From AC-32 sp963715575 (GTDB lineage: Bacteria > Actinomycetota > Thermoleophilia > Gaiellales > Gaiellaceae), in contig OY970250.1 in the NCBI GenBank assembly GCA_963715575.1, positions 124,001-188,000 of the forward strand: a stretch of 64,000 bases of DNA, written 5' to 3'. Under the pieces are notes generated by a model. That model did not search any database, was not told where the DNA came from, and saw nothing but the letters and a program-made list of their open reading frames with translations. The position numbers and the translations under genes were made by a program. Positions 60,046-64,000 of the stretch are shown in pieces. The stretch's first letter is position 1. Every line of letters starts with the position of its first letter.

Positions 60046-60752
60046 GCCTCTACGACTCGATCGCCGAGCTCTACGACCCGTGGAGCGTGAGCGTCACCGA
60101 GGACGTCGGCTTCTACGTCGAGGAGGCGGTGACCAGGGCGGATGCCCGTGCGGTCGTCGAGCTGGCGGTCGGCACGGGCCGGATCGCGGTGCCAACGGCG
60201 GCGGCCGGCGTGCGCGTGATCGGGATCGACTCCTCGCCGGGGATGCTCGAGGTCTGTCGCCGGCGCGCGGAGCTCGCGGGCGTGAGCGAGCTGCTCGACC
60301 TGCGGCTAGGCGAGCTCGAATCGCCGCCGGTCGAGGAGCGGGTCGCGCTCGTCACCTGTCCCTTCCGCTCGTTCCTCCATCTGCTCGACGACGACTCGCG
60401 CCTCCGCGCACTGGGCGCTGCCCGCGAGCTGCTTCTCCCCGGCGGACGGCTCGTGTTCGACGTCTTCGCCCCGAGCGCGGGCGACATCGCCGACACGAAC
60501 GGCCGCTGGCTCGAGCGCGAGCCGGGGATCTTCGAACGCGCCGAGTGGGACTCGCAGGAGCGGACGCTGACCCTGTCGGTGCGCGGCGAATCCGGCGAGA
60601 CGAGCTTCGTGCTCGGGTGGCTCTCCAACGATGAGTGGCGCGCGCTGCTCGAGCGCTCAGGGTTCCAGGTCGTCGCCTGCTACGGGTGGTTCGACCGACG
60701 GCCGTACGCGGGCGGCGAAGACACGGTCTGGGTCGCGCGCCGATCCGGCTGA
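60042..60752 (+). CDS. SAM-dependent methyltransferase (second of tandem pair)
   Basis: A 236-residue paralogue of the preceding gene, whose GTG overlaps that gene's stop (GTGA). Motif I VVELAVGTGRIAVPTAAAGV, GIDSSPGMLEVCRRRAELAG and the same ending CYGWFDRRPYAGGEDTVWVA. A tandem duplication that has since diverged. Substrate unknown. Confidence 0.88.
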   Translation: MSLYDSIAELYDPWSVSVTEDVGFYVEEAVTRADARAVVELAVGTGRIAVPTAAAGVRVIGIDSSPGMLEVCRRRAELAGVSELLDLRLGELESPPVEERVALVTCPFRSFLHLLDDDSRLRALGAARELLLPGGRLVFDVFAPSAGDIADTNGRWLEREPGIFERAEWDSQERTLTLSVRGESGETSFVLGWLSNDEWRALLERSGFQVVACYGWFDRRPYAGGEDTVWVARRSG

Positions 60753-60762
60753 CGTGTCCGGA

Positions 60763-60799
60763 TCGGCCACTGTCCGGGTCAGACCCCGGCCGTGGCCGA
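60763..60799. terminator. Bidirectional hairpin between convergent genes
   Basis: TCGGCCAC and GTGGCCGA form a perfect 8-bp outer stem around an inner CCGGG/CCCGG stem. It fills the gap between the methyltransferase (plus) and MOSC (minus) genes. It also contains TGTCCGG motifs like those at 18566-18613. Confidence 0.55.
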
Positions 60800-60808
60800 A
60801 ACGGGCGG

Positions 60809-61228
60809 CTAGATCAGCTCGACCGGGTCGCCGAGGGCGACCTCGCCCGGCTCGACCACACGCGCGAGCATGCCGCGCTTGCCCTGCAGCTCGGTGCGCA
60901 GGCCCTCGCGGATGGCTTCCATGCGCTCGCATGGGTCGCAGACCATCGTGATCTCGAAGACCGCCGCATCCCCGACGCGGACGCGCTGGCCGATCGGCCA
61001 CTGCTCGACGTCGGTGCCACCGACGGTCAGGTTCTCGCGGACCACGCCGGGCTCGACCCCGACGGAGTCGAGATGCTCGGCCGAGACGAACAGCACTTCG
61101 CGCTTGGGCGGGTTCGCATGGGCGCAACCCTCCAGGCCCTCGCCGGGAATCGCGCGCCGGCTCTCGTGCGGGACCGACTGGCCGCTGTTACGGCCGGGCG
61201 AGGTCCAGACTCCGGTGATCGTTGCCAT
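60809..61228 (-). CDS. MOSC-domain protein
   Basis: A 139-residue MOSC domain: EGLEGCAHANPPKREVLFVS, LDSVGVEPGVVRENLTVGGT, and FEITMVCDPCERMEAIREGL with the conserved Cys. MOSC proteins bind molybdenum cofactor or transfer sulfur. Small single-domain form. It follows the SnoaL-like gene by 10 bp. Confidence 0.9.
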   Translation of the reverse strand: MATITGVWTSPGRNSGQSVPHESRRAIPGEGLEGCAHANPPKREVLFVSAEHLDSVGVEPGVVRENLTVGGTDVEQWPIGQRVRVGDAAVFEITMVCDPCERMEAIREGLRTELQGKRGMLARVVEPGEVALGDPVELI

Positions 61229-61238
61229 GGGCGCGATC

Positions 61239-61639
61239 CTATCCGCGGCGCCAGCTGCCCCAACCGTCGTACGGCCCGACCGTGCCGTCTTCCACGTTCC
61301 AGTACTCGCGCAGGTCGAACAGCGGCCGTCGGGCGCGAACTGCAGCAGCAGGCAGCCTGGCAGCGTGATCGTCCTCCGGTCGGCGTCGTCGAACGTCGCC
61401 CACCACTCGACCGCGACGACGTTGCCGTCGGCCACCGGCTCGCCCATCCGCACCTCGACGCTGCTTTGGGCGCCGGCAGCCTGTGCCCAGTACGCGCGGA
61501 TGCCGTCGTGCCCGCGGTTCGGCTCGCGGAACGGGGACGAGCGGTAGCAGGCGTCCTTCGTGAAGAGCGTCAGGAGCAGGTCGGCGTCGTTCTGCTCCCA
61601 GGCGCGGCGGTAGCCCTCGATCCAGTCAGCGAGCTCCAT
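61239..61639 (-). pseudogene. SnoaL/NTF2-like protein, one-base frameshift near the C-terminus
   Basis: ATG 61639 gives ELADWIEGYRRAWEQNDADL, AVEWWATFDDADRRTITLPG and LLLQFAPDGR, a SnoaL-like fold. At about 61320-61323 the frame is lost. In the next frame FDLREYWNVEDGTVGPYDGW then GSWRRG runs to a TAG at 61239. One missing C (CGCTG for CGCCTG) would explain it. A real recent mutation or a sequence error. Overlaps the TrmH gene by 14 nt. Confidence 0.75.
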
Positions 61640-62330
61640 GGCTCCGCTCCCAATCGTAGAGGGCGATCGTCCCGGCCATCGCGACGTTGAGCGACTCGGC
61701 CCGGCCGGCGAGCGGGATCGTCGCGCTCGCCGCGCAGGCCGCGACCACCTCGTCCGGAAGCCCCTCGCGCTCTGAGCCGAGCACGAAGCGCGAGAGCGAC
61801 GGGTCGAGCTCTGAGAGGGGCGCTGCGTCGTGCGCGACCAGTGCCACCGCTCCCTGCGGCGCGAAGTCGGCGAGCGGCACGCGGAAGATCGATCCGGTCG
61901 ACGCTCGCAGCGCCTTCGGCCCGAACGGGTCGGCGCAACCCGGCGAGAGCGCGAGGTAGGCGCCGAACGCGTCGCAGGCACGGGCCAGGGTGCCGACGTT
62001 GCCGGGATCGCCCACGCGCCAGAGCTCGAGCCCGAGCAGCGGCAGCTCCCGCTCCGGCGACGCCGCGCGGAAGACGCCGATCACCCGCGGCGCGTGCCCG
62101 AGCGTCGAGACCTCCGCGAGCAGGTGCGACGAGACCTGCTCCCCGCGCACCGGCAACTCCGCCGGGCGCGCGGCGTCCACGAGCGCGAAGTCGAGCTCCC
62201 AGCCGCCCTCGAGCGCGGCCGCGACCAGATCCTCACCCTCGGCCACGAACTGGCCGAGCTTGTCGCGCTGCCGCCGCGTCTCCAGCTTGCGGACGAGCTT
62301 CAGCTTCGGGTTGTCGCGCGACGTGATCAC
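61626..62330 (-). CDS. TrmH/SpoU-family RNA 2'-O-methyltransferase
   Basis: A 234-residue SPOUT methyltransferase: substrate-binding N-domain (DNPKLKLVRKLETRRQRDKL), then the knotted catalytic domain with LWRVGDPGNVGTLARACDAF, FVLGSEREGLPDEVV and IPLAGRAESLNVAMAGTIAL. Modifies rRNA or tRNA. In many actinobacteria it lies between rplT and pheS, as is nearly the case here. Confidence 0.92.
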   Translation of the reverse strand: MITSRDNPKLKLVRKLETRRQRDKLGQFVAEGEDLVAAALEGGWELDFALVDAARPAELPVRGEQVSSHLLAEVSTLGHAPRVIGVFRAASPERELPLLGLELWRVGDPGNVGTLARACDAFGAYLALSPGCADPFGPKALRASTGSIFRVPLADFAPQGAVALVAHDAAPLSELDPSLSRFVLGSEREGLPDEVVAACAASATIPLAGRAESLNVAMAGTIALYDWERSHGAR

Positions 62331-63322
62331 TGGCGCCAGCGGATCCAGTTGCCGTGAAAGTCGCAGCGCAGCAGAAAACGGCGCTCGCCGCCAGGCCAGA
62401 GGCCGATCTCGAGCTCGTAGCTGTCGTGCCGGTCCTCCTCGAGCTCCTCGACGGCGCGCGTCGAGATCCAGCCGAGCGGGCCGTCGCGCCCGGCCTCCTC
62501 GAGCAGTGCGCGCAGCTCGGCGCGCTTCTCGCGACCGATATAGCCGGTCGAGGCGGTCTGGAAGACGACCGTCAAAGCCTCCTCGTCACGCTCGGCGAGC
62601 ACGGCCGGGAGCAGCTCGACGTAGTCGCCCCGCACGAGCGTCGGCGGCTCGCGCCGCAGGATCGCAATCGCGCGCCGTAGCCGCTGTGCCCGCTCGACGC
62701 GGCCCGGCCAGATGAACGCGTGCAGCAGCCGCGCCCCATGCTCGCTCGTGACGTCGACGGGATTGAGGTCGATCCCCAGCCGCCGCCGCACCGCCGGCCG
62801 CCGGGCGAGCGCCTCCTGCGGCACGGGCACGTACTCGACCCCGCGCAGCAGCAGCTCGGACGAGCCCCACCGCCCCGCGCGGTAGGCGTAGGCGTAGCGG
62901 TCCCAGAGCAGGTTCAACCCGGCCGAGGGCCCGAGCTCGACGAGATCGAGCGTCTCCGCTCCGGACTCGGCCGCGAGCACGAGGAACGCCGGCAGGAGCG
63001 CGAAGCAGCGCTGCACCTCGTTCGTCTGCACCGCCTGCTCGCGGACGAAGCGGGCGAGGAAGTCGCGCCGCGCCTCGAGCGCCGAGCGGAAGTCGTCCCA
63101 GTCCCCCGAGAGCGCGTACGGCTCGATCCCGGCGAGCTCGAGGTAGTGGACGCCGCCGAAGAGGCGCAGCGGCACGTCCCAGCTCAGCTCGTCGACCAGC
63201 TCGTCCACGAGCGGCTCGCTCGCACAGCGGCGCGCCAGGCGCGCGTACACGGGCGAGCCCTGCGCCTCGAACTGGGTGGCCTGCCGGCGGAAGATCCCGG
63301 CGCGATCGCCTGAAGAGCTCAG
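62327..63322 (-). CDS. DUF2332-family protein
   Basis: About 331 residues. DUF2332 blocks: DELVDELSWDVPLRLFGGVH, FVREQAVQTNEVQRCFALLP, LVELGPSAGLNLLWDRYAYA and TASTGYIGREKRAELRALLE. Starting at GTG 63250 would cut off IFRRQATQFEAQGSPVYARL, which looks like the usual family N-terminus. In that frame no ATG, GTG or TTG exists downstream of the rplT stop, but a CTG at 63322 overlaps that stop (CTGA), like the ATGA couplings here. Function unknown. Overlaps trmH-type gene by 4 nt. Confidence 0.82.
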   Translation of the reverse strand: MSSSGDRAGIFRRQATQFEAQGSPVYARLARRCASEPLVDELVDELSWDVPLRLFGGVHYLELAGIEPYALSGDWDDFRSALEARRDFLARFVREQAVQTNEVQRCFALLPAFLVLAAESGAETLDLVELGPSAGLNLLWDRYAYAYRAGRWGSSELLLRGVEYVPVPQEALARRPAVRRRLGIDLNPVDVTSEHGARLLHAFIWPGRVERAQRLRRAIAILRREPPTLVRGDYVELLPAVLAERDEEALTVVFQTASTGYIGREKRAELRALLEEAGRDGPLGWISTRAVEELEEDRHDSYELEIGLWPGGERRFLLRCDFHGNWIRWRQ

Positions 63323-63678
63323 GCCTCGAGCGCGGCCTTGGCCTGCGCCGCGATCTTGCCGAAGGCGTCCGGATCGCTCACGGCGAGGTCGGCGAGCACC
63401 TTGCGGTCGAGCGGGATCTCGGCCTTGCGCAGGCCGGAGACGAACTGGTTGTAGGAGAGCCCCTCGCGCCGCGCGGCCGCGTTGATGCGCATGATCCAGA
63501 GCCGCCGGAAGGTGCGCTTCTTGTTCTTGCGGTCGCGGTACGCGTAGACCAGCGAGTGGTCGACCTGCTCCTTGGCGCGCTTGTAGCTGGAGTGCTTGAG
63601 GCCCCAGTAGCCGCGCGCCTGCTCGAGCACCTTGCGGCGCTTCTTGCGCGCGTGGACGGATCGCTTGACTCGCGGCAT
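63319..63678 (-). CDS. rplT: 50S ribosomal protein L20
   Basis: A 119-residue L20: PRVKRSVHARKKRRKVLEQA, RGYWGLKHSSYKRAKEQVDH, RRLWIMRINAAARREGLSYN. Normal length. Binds 23S rRNA early in 50S assembly. Three bases after rpmI. No L20 autoregulatory pseudoknot upstream could be identified by eye. Confidence 0.98.
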   Translation of the reverse strand: MPRVKRSVHARKKRRKVLEQARGYWGLKHSSYKRAKEQVDHSLVYAYRDRKNKKRTFRRLWIMRINAAARREGLSYNQFVSGLRKAEIPLDRKVLADLAVSDPDAFGKIAAQAKAALEA

Positions 63679-63681
63679 CGC

Positions 63682-63888
63682 TCAGCCCCGTCCCAGCAGC
63701 TTCTTGACGGCCTTCTGATTGCTTGGCGCAACCGACCTAGCTTGCCGGACGCGCCTCCGCTTCCCTGACTTGCTCTTCACCAGGTGGCCCGGAGGGGTCG
63801 TCCGCATCCTTCGGCGACGCAGCAGCTTGCCCGTTCCCGTCACCCGGAACCGCTTCTTGGCTGCGCTGTGTGTCTTCTGCTTTGGCAT
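63682..63888 (-). CDS. rpmI: 50S ribosomal protein L35
   Basis: A 68-residue L35: PKQKTHSAAKKRFRVTGTGK, then RTTPPGHLVKSKSGKRRRVR. Overlaps the infC reading frame by 152 nt in a different phase. CAGGAG lies about 12 nt before the ATG inside infC. Confidence 0.97.
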   Translation of the reverse strand: MPKQKTHSAAKKRFRVTGTGKLLRRRRMRTTPPGHLVKSKSGKRRRVRQARSVAPSNQKAVKKLLGRG

Positions 63889-64000
63889 CTCTGTTGGTCG
63901 CTCCTGCGTTCTTCGTCGGGCCGAGCATCATCACCATGTTGCGGCCGTCCTGGAGAGGCGGGGACTCTATCTGCCCGATCTCCTTCACGTCCTCGGCCAG
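63737..64000 (-). CDS. infC: Translation initiation factor IF-3, C-terminal end with acidic extension (partial)
   Basis: The window edge begins within infC: LAEDVKEIGQIESPPLQDGR then NMVMMLGP is the end of the IF-3 C-domain. Instead of stopping, the frame continues for about 57 residues (NAGATNRDAKAEDTQRSQEA, VPGDGNGQAAASPKDADDPS, GPPGEEQVREAEARPAS), a polar, acidic, probably disordered tail, to a TAG at 63737 inside rpmI. A tail of this sort occurs on some actinobacterial IF-3 proteins. The overlap with rpmI is 152 nt. Confidence 0.85.
   Translation of the reverse strand: MAEDVKEIGQIESPPLQDGRNMVMMLGPTKNAGATNRDAKAEDTQRSQEAVPGDGNGQAAASPKDADDPSGPPGEEQVREAEARPAS

Overview
The window is a dense, very GC-rich bacterial chromosome segment with no rRNA, tRNA, CRISPR array, transposase or phage module that I could find. 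Gene content points to an actinobacterium, most likely class Thermoleophilia (Gaiellales/Solirubrobacterales-like): a Vms1/eRF1-like acVLRF1 protein, DUF3352 lipoprotein, DUF2332, several ECF sigma factors, many GTG starts and many apparently leaderless genes. The class assignment is inference from gene content, not from a phylogenetic marker.

Layout. 1-3.0 kb: start of def, priA and a ZIP metal transporter, divergent from a DtxR-family regulator with a palindrome between them. 3.7-14.8 kb: polysaccharide deacetylase, then a minus-strand housekeeping block (metK, DUF3352 lipoprotein, gpsA, der, cmk, aroA, tyrA, DAHP synthase), with trpS divergent from the DAHP synthase gene. 15-24 kb: secreted phosphatase-like protein, rluB-type pseudouridine synthase, a frameshifted GYD-domain gene, scpA/scpB, lgt, an ECF sigma/anti-sigma-like pair and two VOC-fold proteins. 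24-30.7 kb: dnaE, typA and a secreted lectin-like protein. 31-38.8 kb is the most accessory stretch: acVLRF1, a DMT transporter, a ribbon-helix-helix/PIN toxin-antitoxin pair, a 37-residue basic protein, a probable structured RNA, a CAP-domain protein, an HNH nuclease, an aminotransferase, a cyclic-nucleotide-binding protein and a cupin. 38.8-46.9 kb: two tandem paralogous ECF sigma factors with membrane or proline-rich C-terminal tails, then a complete 2-oxoacid dehydrogenase set (E1 alpha, E1 beta, E2 and E3/lpd). 46.9-52.3 kb: a frameshifted LuxR-type ATPase regulator followed by a small protein, a secreted propeller-like protein and two further small proteins. 52.3-56 kb: argR, a five-gene membrane-protein operon ending in a YihY/UPF0761 protein, a tandem-cupredoxin protein and a cyclic-nucleotide-binding protein. 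56-64 kb: pheT/pheS, two tandem methyltransferases, then MOSC, a frameshifted SnoaL-like gene, a TrmH-type methyltransferase, DUF2332, rplT, rpmI and the end of infC.

Gene cooperation. cmk-aroA-tyrA plus DAHP synthase and trpS form an aromatic/nucleotide neighbourhood. E1 alpha, E1 beta and E2 are translationally coupled, with E3 nearby. infC-rpmI-rplT is the usual initiation-factor/ribosomal-protein cluster, here with infC overlapping rpmI out of phase.

Sequence-level patterns worth attention: a TAnnnT hexamer ending 6-9 nt before the start codon of about twenty genes (leaderless transcription); five convergent gene pairs sharing one CTAG as both stop codons; a 40-bp intergenic element present three times; a hairpin between the Shine-Dalgarno sequence and start codon of der; a terminator-ended structured RNA candidate; and several single-base frameshifts that may be sequence errors.
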